Below are positions 8,688 to 18,232 of a DNA stretch of 64,000 nucleotides, piece after piece; positions within the stretch are counted from its first letter, which is position 1; each line of letters opens with the position of its first letter. The stretch covers positions 4,567,001 to 4,631,000 of the forward strand of contig NZ_CP095855.1 of the NCBI RefSeq assembly GCF_023100805.1, read 5' to 3'. Source of the stretch: Chitinophaga filiformis (GTDB lineage: Bacteria; Bacteroidota; Bacteroidia; Chitinophagales; Chitinophagaceae). The notes below the pieces were generated by a model that worked only from the letters and a program-made list of their open reading frames with translations, did no database searches and was not told the origin of the DNA. The translations under genes were made by a program, and so were the position numbers.

Positions 8688-10025
8688 TTATTTCTGTTCC
8701 TCTTCTTTTTCTTTGTCTTTATCCTTTTCAATATTGCAGATGTGTACCTTGGCAATACGGTGCTGGTCCATTCTGATCACTTCCAGTTTGAGGTTCCTCC
8801 AGCTGATACTATCGCCGGAAGAGGGGATTTTACCCATCCTGTCCAGTATGAATCCTCCCAGTGTTACGAAATTGGCAATATTCACTTTTTGAGGATCGGC
8901 ATCTATGCCCATCAGTTCCAGGAACTCCACGAATGGCAGCTGACCGTCTACCAGCAGACTGCCGTCTTCATTGCGGATCACCTCGTATTCGAACTCGTTC
9001 GTTTCGGAGATGTCGCCAACAAGGGCGTCCACGATATCATTGATGGTTACCAACCCTTTGATAGATCCGAATTCATCTACTACCATTGCCTGGTAGATGC
9101 GTTCTCTTTTGAAGAGTTCCAACAGCTGGTAGGCCCTGTTATGGACAGTTACAACCAGTAGTTTCCTGCTGATGCTTTCCAGGTTATTGATCACCTCATT
9201 AAAATTATCACTGAGGAGATCTTTTGAATACACGAAACCTGTTGTATGGTCAAGATCTTCCTTCGCAAGCGGATAGACCGTGTGTTTCTGTGAGAGGATC
9301 TTAGCCTTATTCACCTCCGGATCATCCGTAATATCCAGCCAGACTACTTCATTACGAGGGGTCATCAGGGCGGACACCTGCCGGTCGCCCAGGTTGAACA
9401 CGTTTTGTATCAGCGCTTTCTCGGTTTCCTCTATCACGCCACCCTGGTGGCTTTCAGCGATGATGACGCGGAGCTCTTCTTCTGTGTGGATGTCTTCGTG
9501 CTCATGTACCGGGCGTATACCTACCATTCGTAGTATTACGTTGGCAAGACCGTTCAGTATCCAGATGAAGGGCCTGAACACCACATAGAATAATTTCAGG
9601 GGCAGTGCAACGGTAAATGTAGTAGGCACTGGTTTGCGTATAGCCAGCGACTTAGGAGCCAGTTCACCGAATACAATATGAAGAATAGTAATGCTAAGGA
9701 AGGCAAAAGGAACGGCAATTTTATGTGCCACCGCTTCTTCCAGGTTGATATTTAATGCATGAAAAAGTTGTATGATCAGTGTAGTCGTGACTTTTTCGCC
9801 GACCCAGCCCAATCCCAGTGAAGCAAGGGTAATACCCAGCTGGGTGGCTGCAAGATAACCGTCCAGGTTATTAACGATGCTCTTAGCCACCTGCGAGACC
9901 GTTTTACTGCGGCCGGAATTGACTTCTATCTGCGAGGACCGGACTTTCACTATCGCAAATTCTGCCGCCACAAAAAATCCGTTCAGCAGTACCAGGAAGA
10001 TGGTGAAAAATATGTCTAACGTCAT
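8688..10025 (-). CDS. Hemolysin-family CNNM/CBS/CorC transporter-like protein
   Basis: 445 residues with the standard three-part layout. A CNNM (DUF21) membrane domain occupies about residues 1-190 (MTLDIFFTIFLVLLNGFFVA...), with LGLGWVGE and HIVFGELAPKSLAIR characteristic. A CBS pair follows (about 205-330: LMTPRNEVVWLDI, YQAMVVDEFGSIKGLVTIND). A CorC/HlyC domain is at about 345-430 (ISWRNLKLEVIRMD). Such proteins are implicated in magnesium or cobalt efflux and metal homeostasis; the old name hemolysin is historical. The last residues are a highly charged tail (EKDKDKEKEEEQK). Its own terminator lies directly downstream, so it is likely transcribed alone. Confidence 0.92.
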   Translation of the reverse strand: MTLDIFFTIFLVLLNGFFVAAEFAIVKVRSSQIEVNSGRSKTVSQVAKSIVNNLDGYLAATQLGITLASLGLGWVGEKVTTTLIIQLFHALNINLEEAVAHKIAVPFAFLSITILHIVFGELAPKSLAIRKPVPTTFTVALPLKLFYVVFRPFIWILNGLANVILRMVGIRPVHEHEDIHTEEELRVIIAESHQGGVIEETEKALIQNVFNLGDRQVSALMTPRNEVVWLDITDDPEVNKAKILSQKHTVYPLAKEDLDHTTGFVYSKDLLSDNFNEVINNLESISRKLLVVTVHNRAYQLLELFKRERIYQAMVVDEFGSIKGLVTINDIVDALVGDISETNEFEYEVIRNEDGSLLVDGQLPFVEFLELMGIDADPQKVNIANFVTLGGFILDRMGKIPSSGDSISWRNLKLEVIRMDQHRIAKVHICNIEKDKDKEKEEEQK

Positions 10026-10069
10026 GTATTGATGTGTCTTAATTTATACTAAGGATTCTTAAGATAGTA

Positions 10070-10426
10070 CTAATTTGTCTTTTTAGGCCTGTGCACATTT
10101 CCCCAGTCGGAAATGATCTGCAACATTTGTTTCATGGACTGACCGTCGTTCGTGAGTTCATATTCTACTCTTGGTGGCACTTCTGCATATACCAGGCGCT
10201 TGATCAGCCCGTCTTTTTCCAGCTCCCGCAGCTGCAGTACAAGAATACGCTCAGATACGTCCGGAATGTTCTTTTTTAGCTCACTATACCGGAGTTTGCC
10301 TTCGAGCAGCGCCCAGAGGATCGCCGGTTTCCACCTTCCACCAATCAGATCGAGCGTATAAGCCATCCCGCAATTTACGTGTATCTTATTCCTGTTCAAT
10401 GTATTAGTTGAGCTTTCCTTTCTCAT
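10070..10426 (-). CDS. HxlR-family winged-helix transcriptional regulator
   Basis: 118 residues, one HxlR/MarR-like winged helix: CGMAYTLDLIGGRWKPAILW, LRYSELKKNIPDVSERIL, LRELEKDGLIKR and VEYELTNDGQSM. A single Cys (C19) precedes the first helix, at the place where HxlR regulators such as YodB and HypR carry a redox-sensing Cys, so sensing of electrophiles or quinones is plausible. It is transcribed divergently from an SDR oxidoreductase gene, with two copies of TTGTCAGTAC in the 96-bp intergenic region. This arrangement suggests that it controls the SDR gene and itself. Confidence 0.93.
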   Translation of the reverse strand: MRKESSTNTLNRNKIHVNCGMAYTLDLIGGRWKPAILWALLEGKLRYSELKKNIPDVSERILVLQLRELEKDGLIKRLVYAEVPPRVEYELTNDGQSMKQMLQIISDWGNVHRPKKTN

Positions 10427-10437
10427 TACTTACATTT

Positions 10438-10466
10438 TTGTCAGTACTTAATAATCTTGTCAGTAC
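10438..10466. promoter_or_regulatory. Tandem repeat, putative HxlR operator
   Basis: TTGTCAGTAC occurs at 10438-10447 and again at 10457-10466, 19 bp apart (about two helical turns), between the divergent HxlR and SDR genes. Read on the other strand the unit is GTACTGACAA. The position and spacing suit dimer binding on one DNA face. The assignment to this regulator is inferred from location only. Confidence 0.6.
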
Positions 10467-10522
10467 CTGTAAAATTAAGGCTACCGCTTTACTTTTACAA
10501 ACAATTAAGAAAAATAGTTATT

Positions 10523-11266
10523 ATGAAACATCTTGAAAACAAGGTCGCATTGGTAACCGGCGGCAGTCGTGGTATGGGCGCTGCCATCGTAAAGCAACTC
10601 GCTGAAGAAGGAGCAAAGGTGGCATTCACATATGTCCGTTCTGCAGATAAAGCGCGGCAACTGGCTGCAGAAGTATCAGCTACAAGCGGTCAGCAGGTTA
10701 TCGCCGTAGCGGCCGACAGCGCCTCCGATACTGCTGTAGCAGCTGCTGTTGAAGAAGTAGTACGTACGCTGGGAGGAATAGATATACTGGTGAATAATGC
10801 TGGTGTCTACGAAAAGAAACCGCTGGCGGCACAAACAGGAGCGGATTACGATGAGATGATGAATATCAACGTGAAAGCCGTATTTGTGGCCTCCATCACG
10901 GCTATGAAACACATGAAGGAAGGAGGGAGGATCATCAGCATCGGCAGCAATATGGCAGATCGTGTAGCCGGTCCCGGCGCAACACTATACGCCATGAGCA
11001 AGTCTGCCCTGATAGGGTTTACAAAGGGCTTAGCCCGGGAACTGGGGCCCAGGGGCATCACCGTCAACCTGGTGCAACCCGGCCCTACCAACACTGATAT
11101 GAACCCGGCCGTGGGGGAACACGCTGACAGGGCCCGTACCATGATGGCTATTCCGCACTACGGCAATGTGACTGATATTGCCAGCCTGGTAAGCTTCCTT
11201 GCCGGACCGCAAAGTGGGTTTATCACAGGTACCTCAGTGACGATCGACGGCGGATTTAATGCCTGA
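10523..11266 (+). CDS. SDR-family NAD(P)-dependent oxidoreductase
   Basis: 247 residues, classical short-chain dehydrogenase/reductase. It has the Rossmann glycine motif (VTGGSRGMG, residues 12-20), NNAG in IDILVNNAGVY, the catalytic Ser in ISIGSNMAD, the YxxxK pair in YAMSK, and a C-terminal GTSVTIDGGFNA typical of FabG-like members. The exact substrate is not readable. The start at 10523 matches the usual beginning (LENKVALVTGG); the longer frame at 10457 would run through the operator. It is divergent from the HxlR regulator, an arrangement often linked to quinone or aldehyde stress. Confidence 0.92.
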   Translation: MKHLENKVALVTGGSRGMGAAIVKQLAEEGAKVAFTYVRSADKARQLAAEVSATSGQQVIAVAADSASDTAVAAAVEEVVRTLGGIDILVNNAGVYEKKPLAAQTGADYDEMMNINVKAVFVASITAMKHMKEGGRIISIGSNMADRVAGPGATLYAMSKSALIGFTKGLARELGPRGITVNLVQPGPTNTDMNPAVGEHADRARTMMAIPHYGNVTDIASLVSFLAGPQSGFITGTSVTIDGGFNA

Positions 11267-11295
11267 TAAAGGCGGCAGGCGCTCAGCTTTTAGAT

Positions 11296-11323
11296 ACAGA
11301 ATAGTGTGACGTCCCTATTCTGT
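11296..11323. terminator. Hairpin between convergent genes
   Basis: ACAGAATAG and CTATTCTGT form a perfect 9-bp stem with a 10-base loop between the SDR gene and the convergent DUF1304 gene. The flanks lack a strong T-run, so the terminator call is moderate. Confidence 0.5.
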
Positions 11324-11403
11324 TCATTCTGAACGTATGTGTATTGAATCGCCGAAATTGTAATCTTTAAAAAATGATAGCTATGGGATATCCGGCAACT
11401 GTC

Positions 11404-11766
11404 CTATACAAACAGTAACAGCGTCAACGCGATAAGTGCCGGCAATGCCTGTACGAAGAAAATACGTTTCCCTGCGGTCAGTGCGCCATAAATGCCTGCT
11501 ATTGCTATACAGCTCAGGAAGAAAGCGGCGATCTTCAATGACCATTCCGTATCGCTGATAAAGAATGACCAGATCAGTCCTGCGGCAAGAAATCCGTTAT
11601 AAAGTCCCTGATTGCCAGCCAGTGTTTTGGTGGGTTCAAAGAGGTGTGCCGGCAGTCGTTTAAAGACTTTTGGGGCACGTGTAGTCCAGGCAAACATCTC
11701 CAGCCATAGGATATAGAGGTGCTCCAGGGCGCAAAAGCCGATGAGAAATTTAATTAAGAGCAACAT
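11404..11766 (-). CDS. DUF1304 family membrane protein
   Basis: 120 residues, four predicted membrane helices. The sequence shows the DUF1304 landmarks ALEHLYILWLEMFAWTT, TKTLAGNQGLYNGFLAAGL, IAGIYGALT and VQALPALIAL. The family is of unknown function, small and usually monocistronic. The ATG at 11766 matches the usual family start (MLLLIKFLIGF); an ATG at 11823 would make the gene overlap the divergent OmpA-domain gene and adds residues not typical of the family. Confidence 0.9.
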   Translation of the reverse strand: MLLLIKFLIGFCALEHLYILWLEMFAWTTRAPKVFKRLPAHLFEPTKTLAGNQGLYNGFLAAGLIWSFFISDTEWSLKIAAFFLSCIAIAGIYGALTAGKRIFFVQALPALIALTLLLFV

Positions 11767-11821
11767 AAGTAGTAATTTAGAGTAGGTTTTCGATGGACTA
11801 AGATATAATAATTCCACGTGC

Positions 11822-13315
11822 ATGCTGGCCAATGTTAGAAAAAGTATCTTAATGATACTGATTTATGGTTGCTATGCAACGCGCATAATGGCCCAGAACC
11901 TGGTGCTGAATGCTTCTTTTGAAGATGTAAATATCTGTACGGAATATACAGCGCCCTGTGCCCCGTCTGCCTGGCTCTCTGTAGCCCCGGAGGTTGCCAG
12001 AATGAAATACCTGTGCAATGGCACCGCTCTCCAGGGTGAGCACCATGTTGTCTTACTCCAGGAAGGTCGTGATAACCCCGATACCAGAGTATATATCCAG
12101 ACACGTCTGTTATGCCCTCTGGAAAAAGGCAGGGCTTACAGGATACGCCTGTATATGAACACAGATAATTATCCCCTGCGTGCCGGGGTCCGCTTTGATA
12201 CAGCATTTATCTTTACGGAAAACGCCATCTGCCTTACTGCTCCCGCCAGCGTTGAACTGACTGAGAATGATGTTGAGAAGAAGCTGTTCCGCCTCAATCA
12301 CCCCTGGTATATCCTGGAAAAGACCTACGTTGCCACTGGCGCTGCTACACATTTGCTGATAGGTAATTTCAGGCCTCCCGAGAAGAAAAGTGGCGGTTAT
12401 AAAAATGCACAACTCCTGATAGATAGTGTCAGTATAACGCCTGTAGATGGCCAGGTGGCCTGTTCGGGCCAGGACAGCGCCTTTCTGCAGCTGTATACAG
12501 AACATCACAGGCACAGTATTCCTGAAAGGTACATTCCCGCCGGTAGCCTTATCCGTCGCGTGGACAGTCGTTCCGGCTGCGATACCATCATCCTGAAAGA
12601 TGACCTGTTCACTGCCGACAGGAGCAGCCTGAATGCCCGCTATAAACAGCAGATCGACGAGGCCCTAAAGAATTACCGGAGCGGTAACCGGGCCCGTATA
12701 CTCCTGATCGGCCACGCATGGCAGGCGGCTTCCGATGAATTCAATAAGATCATCTCTGCAGATAAAGCGAAGGCTGTAGCCAACTATCTTGTTTATAACG
12801 AAGGGTACAGCTTTGACGACTTCGATATACAGGGGGTAGGTAAGCGCTATCCCCGGTACGATACGGCTGGCAATGCCGCCGGCGACAACAACCGTGTGGA
12901 GATGATCATTTGCAGGCCGCCCATTGCGAAAGACACTATTCGTCCACGGAAGGTGGTGCAACATCCTGATACCCTCGTCATTCCCGATATCCTCTTCAAA
13001 TTCAACAGCAGCGAACTCAATACCGCGTTCTATAGCTCGCTGGACAGCCTCATGAAAAAGATTCCCCGTGATGGCAGTATACAGTTACAGGTAAGCGGTC
13101 ATACAGATAATGCCGGCACCGCTGCATACAACAATACGCTCTCCGTTAAGCGGGCATACGCTGTAGCCCACTATATGCAGGCACATGGCCTTGGAAACGA
13201 TATCAGGCAGATCAATGGCGCCGGCGAAAGTCAGCCGGTGGCCAATAACCAGTCTGCTGAAGGCAGAAGAAGGAACCGCAGAGTAGAGATCATCATTTTT
13301 TATAGTCCTGATTAA
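11822..13315 (+). CDS. Secreted protein with two tandem OmpA-like domains
   Basis: 497 residues. After a signal peptide (about 1-25, ending RIMAQ), residues 26-210 look like a jelly-roll adhesion or carbohydrate-binding module (NLVLNASFEDVN..., APSAWLSV). Two OmpA/MotB-type peptidoglycan-binding modules follow: one at about 255-375 (LLIGHAWQAASDEF, FDIQGVGKRYPRYD, NNRVEMII) and one at about 385-495 (ILFKFNSSELN, VSGHTDNAGTAAYN, GAGESQPVANNQSAEGRRRN, RRVEIII). The first is degenerate: GHAW replaces the canonical GHTD. It probably anchors an outer-membrane or periplasmic assembly to the cell wall. It is divergent from DUF1304. Confidence 0.8.
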   Translation: MLANVRKSILMILIYGCYATRIMAQNLVLNASFEDVNICTEYTAPCAPSAWLSVAPEVARMKYLCNGTALQGEHHVVLLQEGRDNPDTRVYIQTRLLCPLEKGRAYRIRLYMNTDNYPLRAGVRFDTAFIFTENAICLTAPASVELTENDVEKKLFRLNHPWYILEKTYVATGAATHLLIGNFRPPEKKSGGYKNAQLLIDSVSITPVDGQVACSGQDSAFLQLYTEHHRHSIPERYIPAGSLIRRVDSRSGCDTIILKDDLFTADRSSLNARYKQQIDEALKNYRSGNRARILLIGHAWQAASDEFNKIISADKAKAVANYLVYNEGYSFDDFDIQGVGKRYPRYDTAGNAAGDNNRVEMIICRPPIAKDTIRPRKVVQHPDTLVIPDILFKFNSSELNTAFYSSLDSLMKKIPRDGSIQLQVSGHTDNAGTAAYNNTLSVKRAYAVAHYMQAHGLGNDIRQINGAGESQPVANNQSAEGRRRNRRVEIIIFYSPD

Positions 13316-13640
13316 CCCTTTCTTTGAACACCCGGTTAATGCGTTGTCCCATGCTTTCCGCTCCACTATACACATTTACCGATAGTCAGATTATAATTAA
13401 AATGATATATGAAATTCTTGTAAAAGAATGATTCTTTTTATATTTTGTCCTATATAGTAATATAAAATTGCTTGTTTTAACCAAAATCTGATAAGGAAGA
13501 ATTGCTTATGTCGAGGAAACTCTAAGTTCGTAGCTATTTTAAAGGAAGCTGTTTATTGCACTATTGGACAAACCATGCTGTCTCCAGGGACGGTTAAATT
13601 TTCATGCTTTTTCACATCACTTATTCTAAACTTACAGCTT
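13316..13640 (+). promoter_or_regulatory. SusC/SusD promoter region with an 8-1-8 palindrome
   Basis: The 325-bp leader of the susC-like gene contains AAAAGAAT-G-ATTCTTTT, an exact palindrome at 13422-13438, just before TATATTTTG (13440-13448), a near match to the Bacteroidota -7 box, with a TTG at 13418-13420 about 19 bases upstream. The palindrome therefore lies between the -33 and -7 elements and could be an operator. The predicted 5' leader would be about 185 bases. No regulator gene is next to it. Confidence 0.45.
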
Positions 13641-16600
13641 ATGAAATTTTTTACAGGGCTGGCACTGGTCATGCTATTGGCTACCTGTTCTGCCGCATTT
13701 GCCCAGAAGGGTAGAACTGTGCGCGGACAGGTAGTTGCCGGGGAAAACAGGCAGGCACTTGAAAGAGTGGTTGTACTGGAAAAGGGTACACAGAACCATG
13801 TCTTTACAGGGGCAGCCGGTGATTATGCAATAACCCTCACCGGCGACAATGCTACATTGGTATTCTCTTACGTGGGATATGCCACACAACAATTACCTGC
13901 AGGAAATGGAGAGACACTCAACGTTACTATGCAGACCTCTTTGAAAGACCTGGGAGAGGTGGTGGTCACTGCCTTTGGCGTTAAGAAGGAAAAACGCGCA
14001 CTGGGTTATACCATTCAACAGGTGGAAAGTAAAGACCTGAACGTGAATCATCAATCCAATGTGGTGAACGCGTTGCAGGGCAAGGTGGCCGGCGTACAGA
14101 TCTCCAGTGCCGGCGGAGGACCGGGTCAGGGTTCCCGCATCATTATCAGGGGTATCAATTCCATTGCGAGCGACAGGAATAGTCAGCCCTTATTCATTGT
14201 AGACGGGGTAGAGATTGACAACAGTACCTATACCACCGGCAGTTCAGAAACAAGAGGCATGAGTAACCGCGCCAGTGATATCAATCCGGATGATATCGAG
14301 AGTGTATCTGTTCTACGAGGCGGCGCCGCTACCGCGCTATATGGTATCCGTGCCGCAAACGGAGCGATCCTTATTACGACTAAATCGGGTAAGGCCGGTA
14401 AGCTGCAGGTGAGCTACAGTGGTATGTACGGGCTGGATAAAGTAAATAAGACGCCGGAGGTACAATCCAGATTCTCCCAGGGATACCTGAGCGTGTACGA
14501 TCCCGCCAGTTTCTGGCCTACATTCGGCCCTACTGTGGAAGAAGCGAAAAAGCTGGATAATACTCACCCCGACAAACTGTATAATAATTACAAACAGGCC
14601 TTTGAAACCGGTACACAAACACGTCATACTGTGAACCTGACCGGTGGTTCTGAAAAGGCGCAATTAATGGGATCAATGTCCTACTTCAACCAGGACGGTG
14701 TGATCCCATTCAGTGATTATACAAGCTATAATGCACGCCTCAACGCACAATTTAAAGTGAGCGATAAGATCAGCGCAGGTGCTTCGCTTAACTACATCAA
14801 CTCGGGCGGTAACAGGGTGAATTCAGACCGCTATGGTGAGCAGATCATTTACTGGTCGCCCCGCTGGAACATGAAAGATTACGTGAAAGCAGACGGCACC
14901 CAACAGACCTATAGCAGTGGTACGAACAATCCTATCTATACTTTGTCAACCAACAAGTTCAGGGATAACGTGAACCGTACCATCGCCAGTACGTTTATCA
15001 CTTATAAACCGCTGCAATGGCTGAATTTTTCCTATCGCATCGGGAACGATTTCTATACGGATGGCAGAACCCACCAGGCGCCCGGCCCGAAAGGACTGGT
15101 GGGCGAAGCGCCCAATCTGGATGACAATGAATACGGATTCATTTATGAATATAACCTGCGTAGCCGTAACCTGACATCTACCTTGCTGGCAAACATCACG
15201 CATACATTCAACGAAAAATATTCCATCGACCTGAAACTGGGCCATGACCTGCGCGATCAGCGGGTAAGGAGGAGCAGTGTAATGGGAGATACCCTGGTGG
15301 TGCCCGATCTTTTCCTGTTGGGAAATGCCAAACGCGTGACAGCCGATTCGTACATTTTCGACTACAGGAACTATGGCTATTTCGCAGACCTTACATTGGG
15401 ACTGAACAACTACCTCTTCCTGGAACTGACAGGCAGGAATGACCTGACCACTACGTTGTCAAGAAGTAACCGTAACTACTTTTATCCTTCTGTTAGTCTG
15501 AGCTACATCTTCAGTGACCAGTTCAAACTACCTGACTGGTGGAGCTATGGCAAGGCGAAAATGTCGTATGCTAAGATCGGTAAGGATGGTGATGCTTACG
15601 CGATCACCAATGGTTTTGAAACCGGTCTTCCCCTGGGTTCAACCATTCCCTTCTACCAGAACAGGACCTTAGGAAACCCTAACCTTCGCCCTGAATTTAC
15701 CCAGACACTGGAAGCAGGTGCCGAACTGAGATTCCTGGAGAACAGGCTGGGACTGGAAGTGACCGCTTATCAGCAGAAGAGTAAGGACCTGCTGGTGCCG
15801 GTAGACGTTTCTCCCACTACCGGTTTTGATAAGGCTTACGTAAATGCAGGTGAGATCAATAACAAAGGCCTGGAGGTGACGTTGTCCGCTATGCCGGTGC
15901 ACACAAAAGACTTCAGCTGGGACTTCCGGGTGAATTTTTCAACGAACAGGAACCGTGTGGAGAAGCTGAATGACAACCTGGGACAGATCGTTATTTCTAC
16001 GCAATTTGGTTATCTCAGTTCCAGCGTAACTACTAAACTTGTTCCTGGTCAGTCCTATGGCGCTTTATATGGCAGAACTTACAAGCGCTATTATGGTAGT
16101 GAAACGGATGATAAGGTCACCCTCCGCAAAGACCTTCCTCTCCTGATCGGGGCTAATGGTTTTCCTGTGCTGGATGATGCATCCAATCAGCGTTACCTGG
16201 GTAACAGCCTGCCTAAATGGATAGGTAGCACTACACAGACCCTTCGTTATAAACAGCTTTCGCTGTCATTGCTGGTGGATGTGCGTCACGGCAATTACAA
16301 ATATAACCAGCTGTCCAACTTCCTGGCGGCCTTTGGGGAGTCCAGACAGACGGAGAACCGCGATCAGACGATCGTCTTCACAGGAGTGCATGCCGACGGA
16401 ACACCCAATACCAAACCCGTTTACCTGGGTCAGGCCAAAGGTCCGGATGGGGTGGACTACGGCGCCGGCTTTTACAGGAACTATTACAGGGGAGCCAGTG
16501 AGAATTTTATTGAAGATGCTTCCTGGGTGAGGTTGCGGTCTGCGTCCCTTTCTTATACATTGCCTGCACAGTGGCTGAGCGGTACAAAGACGATCAGTGG

Positions 16601-16769
16601 GGCAACGGTATCATTTACAGGGAACAATCTCTGGCTCCATACTAAGTATACGGGCTTCGATCCGGAAACAAGTTCCTCTTCTGCAGGCAACAACGCCTCG
16701 GATGCGTTCTCAGGATTCACTTATCCGGCCACACGCAGTTTCCTGTTCAGCGTAAACCTTCAATTCTAA
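13641..16769 (+). CDS. SusC/RagA-family TonB-linked outer-membrane transporter
   Basis: 1042 residues. It has a signal peptide (1-22, ending AAFAQ), a carboxypeptidase-regulatory-like beta domain (about 25-105: VRGQVVAGENRQALERVVV), a TonB-box-like segment (GEVVVTAFGVKKEKRALGY), a plug domain (VVNALQGKVAGVQISSAGGG, PLFIVDGVEID, SVLRGGAATALYG) and a 22-strand-type barrel ending in FSVNLQF. SusC proteins import oligomers through the outer membrane together with a SusD lipoprotein, which is encoded 12 bp downstream. No glycosidase, protease or ECF sigma/anti-sigma gene is adjacent, so the substrate is unknown. The start at 13641 opens on the signal peptide. Confidence 0.95.
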   Translation: MKFFTGLALVMLLATCSAAFAQKGRTVRGQVVAGENRQALERVVVLEKGTQNHVFTGAAGDYAITLTGDNATLVFSYVGYATQQLPAGNGETLNVTMQTSLKDLGEVVVTAFGVKKEKRALGYTIQQVESKDLNVNHQSNVVNALQGKVAGVQISSAGGGPGQGSRIIIRGINSIASDRNSQPLFIVDGVEIDNSTYTTGSSETRGMSNRASDINPDDIESVSVLRGGAATALYGIRAANGAILITTKSGKAGKLQVSYSGMYGLDKVNKTPEVQSRFSQGYLSVYDPASFWPTFGPTVEEAKKLDNTHPDKLYNNYKQAFETGTQTRHTVNLTGGSEKAQLMGSMSYFNQDGVIPFSDYTSYNARLNAQFKVSDKISAGASLNYINSGGNRVNSDRYGEQIIYWSPRWNMKDYVKADGTQQTYSSGTNNPIYTLSTNKFRDNVNRTIASTFITYKPLQWLNFSYRIGNDFYTDGRTHQAPGPKGLVGEAPNLDDNEYGFIYEYNLRSRNLTSTLLANITHTFNEKYSIDLKLGHDLRDQRVRRSSVMGDTLVVPDLFLLGNAKRVTADSYIFDYRNYGYFADLTLGLNNYLFLELTGRNDLTTTLSRSNRNYFYPSVSLSYIFSDQFKLPDWWSYGKAKMSYAKIGKDGDAYAITNGFETGLPLGSTIPFYQNRTLGNPNLRPEFTQTLEAGAELRFLENRLGLEVTAYQQKSKDLLVPVDVSPTTGFDKAYVNAGEINNKGLEVTLSAMPVHTKDFSWDFRVNFSTNRNRVEKLNDNLGQIVISTQFGYLSSSVTTKLVPGQSYGALYGRTYKRYYGSETDDKVTLRKDLPLLIGANGFPVLDDASNQRYLGNSLPKWIGSTTQTLRYKQLSLSLLVDVRHGNYKYNQLSNFLAAFGESRQTENRDQTIVFTGVHADGTPNTKPVYLGQAKGPDGVDYGAGFYRNYYRGASENFIEDASWVRLRSASLSYTLPAQWLSGTKTISGATVSFTGNNLWLHTKYTGFDPETSSSSAGNNASDAFSGFTYPATRSFLFSVNLQF

Positions 16770-16781
16770 AACAGCCTATCA

Positions 16782-18206
16782 ATGAAACGTACACATTTCA
16801 AAATATATATACTGGCGCTGGCGGCAGGACTGCTGTTCTCGCTGGCTGCCTGTAAGAAAGGATACCTGGATGTAAACCAGACCAATCCCAATCTGACGGA
16901 AAATCCGCCCATTAACGGTCTGCTGGCAGGGGCTACCTACCAGTCGGCGGTGAATGTTTTCTCCACGGGAAATATTACCTCGTACTATGTACAACAACTG
17001 GCCTCTCCCAATACGGGTAGCGGTTCCGACATTTACGACGATGTGGACAGAAGCACTAACTGGAGGGCTATCTACCTGAATGTGACCGATATCCGCCAGA
17101 TGAAAAAACTGGCCCTGGAACGTAATGCATATGAGCACCTGGGTGTAGCTGATATCCTGGAAGCCTTCAACATGAGCATGCTGACAGCGCTTTATGGCGA
17201 TGCGCCATACCGGGAAGCCTGGAGTGAGGGAACGAACCTGAAACCGGGATATGATTCTGCCCGGATCATCTACGATAGCTGCCTGTCGCTTATAGACCAG
17301 GGAGTGGCGGCATTAAACCTGGCTAATCCACAGATCACACTCGATGCAACGAACGACCTGATACACGGGGGCAACAAAGCCTCCTGGATCAAAACCGCTT
17401 ATGCATTGAAGGCCCGCCTGCTGAACAGGATGAGCAAACAACCTGGTTATGATCCTGCTGCTATTCTGGCAGCGCTGGCAAATGCCTACACAGGTAATGC
17501 CGACGACGCGCAGGTGACCCGCTTCGAAAGCCTGAGCCTCTGGAATGGGGTAGCAAAAAATAATGCCAGCGGTACCCTTGACGGATGGCTGAGCGCCACT
17601 TTTGTAAATGCCCTTAACGGGACCACTTTCGGAGTTTTTGATCCCCGCCTTCCGCTTATTACCGACACAACACGTTTCGGCGATTACAGGGGGACTGCAA
17701 ATGGGGTAGGCCGCACAGGTTCCGGTACAGATAACTCAGCATGCGCTTTATCGCCAAATGGGTTCTATTCCAGGGGTGGAGCACCTTTGCTGATGCTCAC
17801 CTATGCCGAGATGAAATTCATCGAAGCAGAGGCCTCTTTTGGCACAGATAAGGCCAGGTCTTACCAGGCATACCTGGACGGCATTGCGGCCAACATGGAT
17901 AAGATGGGTGTTGCTCCAGCCGCTAAACAGGCCTACCTGAGCAACCCGGTAGTCGCGGTAGGTATAGCGGCTTTTACTAAAGAGCTCATTTTCAAGGAGA
18001 AATATGTGGCCACCTTCCTGCAACCCGAAACCTGGACAGATGCCCGCCGTTTTGACTATCAGTACAAAGATTTCAAGTTGCCTACCAACGCACAGCTGAA
18101 CACTTTTATCAGAAGAGTCGGGTATCCTACGTCCGAAACCAGCCGGAATGGAGAGCATGTGCCGGCAGTAGGTTCACTGGCAGATCGTCTGTGGTGGGAT
18201 AAGTAA
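16782..18206 (+). CDS. SusD/RagB-family (SusD-like 2) surface lipoprotein
   Basis: 474 residues. The N-terminus ends with the lipobox LAAC (Cys24), so it is a lipoprotein. The mature start CKKGYLDVNQTNPNLTENPP and later segments YGDAPYREAW, ALKARLLNRMSK, PLLMLTYAEMKFIEAEA, FKEKYVATFLQPETWTDARR and the ending GSLADRLWWDK are typical of the SusD-like 2 group, a TPR-type substrate-binding partner of SusC. It is translated from the same message as the SusC-like gene and followed by a very strong hairpin element, so the unit is probably just these two genes. Confidence 0.93.
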   Translation: MKRTHFKIYILALAAGLLFSLAACKKGYLDVNQTNPNLTENPPINGLLAGATYQSAVNVFSTGNITSYYVQQLASPNTGSGSDIYDDVDRSTNWRAIYLNVTDIRQMKKLALERNAYEHLGVADILEAFNMSMLTALYGDAPYREAWSEGTNLKPGYDSARIIYDSCLSLIDQGVAALNLANPQITLDATNDLIHGGNKASWIKTAYALKARLLNRMSKQPGYDPAAILAALANAYTGNADDAQVTRFESLSLWNGVAKNNASGTLDGWLSATFVNALNGTTFGVFDPRLPLITDTTRFGDYRGTANGVGRTGSGTDNSACALSPNGFYSRGGAPLLMLTYAEMKFIEAEASFGTDKARSYQAYLDGIAANMDKMGVAPAAKQAYLSNPVVAVGIAAFTKELIFKEKYVATFLQPETWTDARRFDYQYKDFKLPTNAQLNTFIRRVGYPTSETSRNGEHVPAVGSLADRLWWDK

Positions 18207-18232
18207 GGCGGGCCTTGAAATCCGTTTGATTC

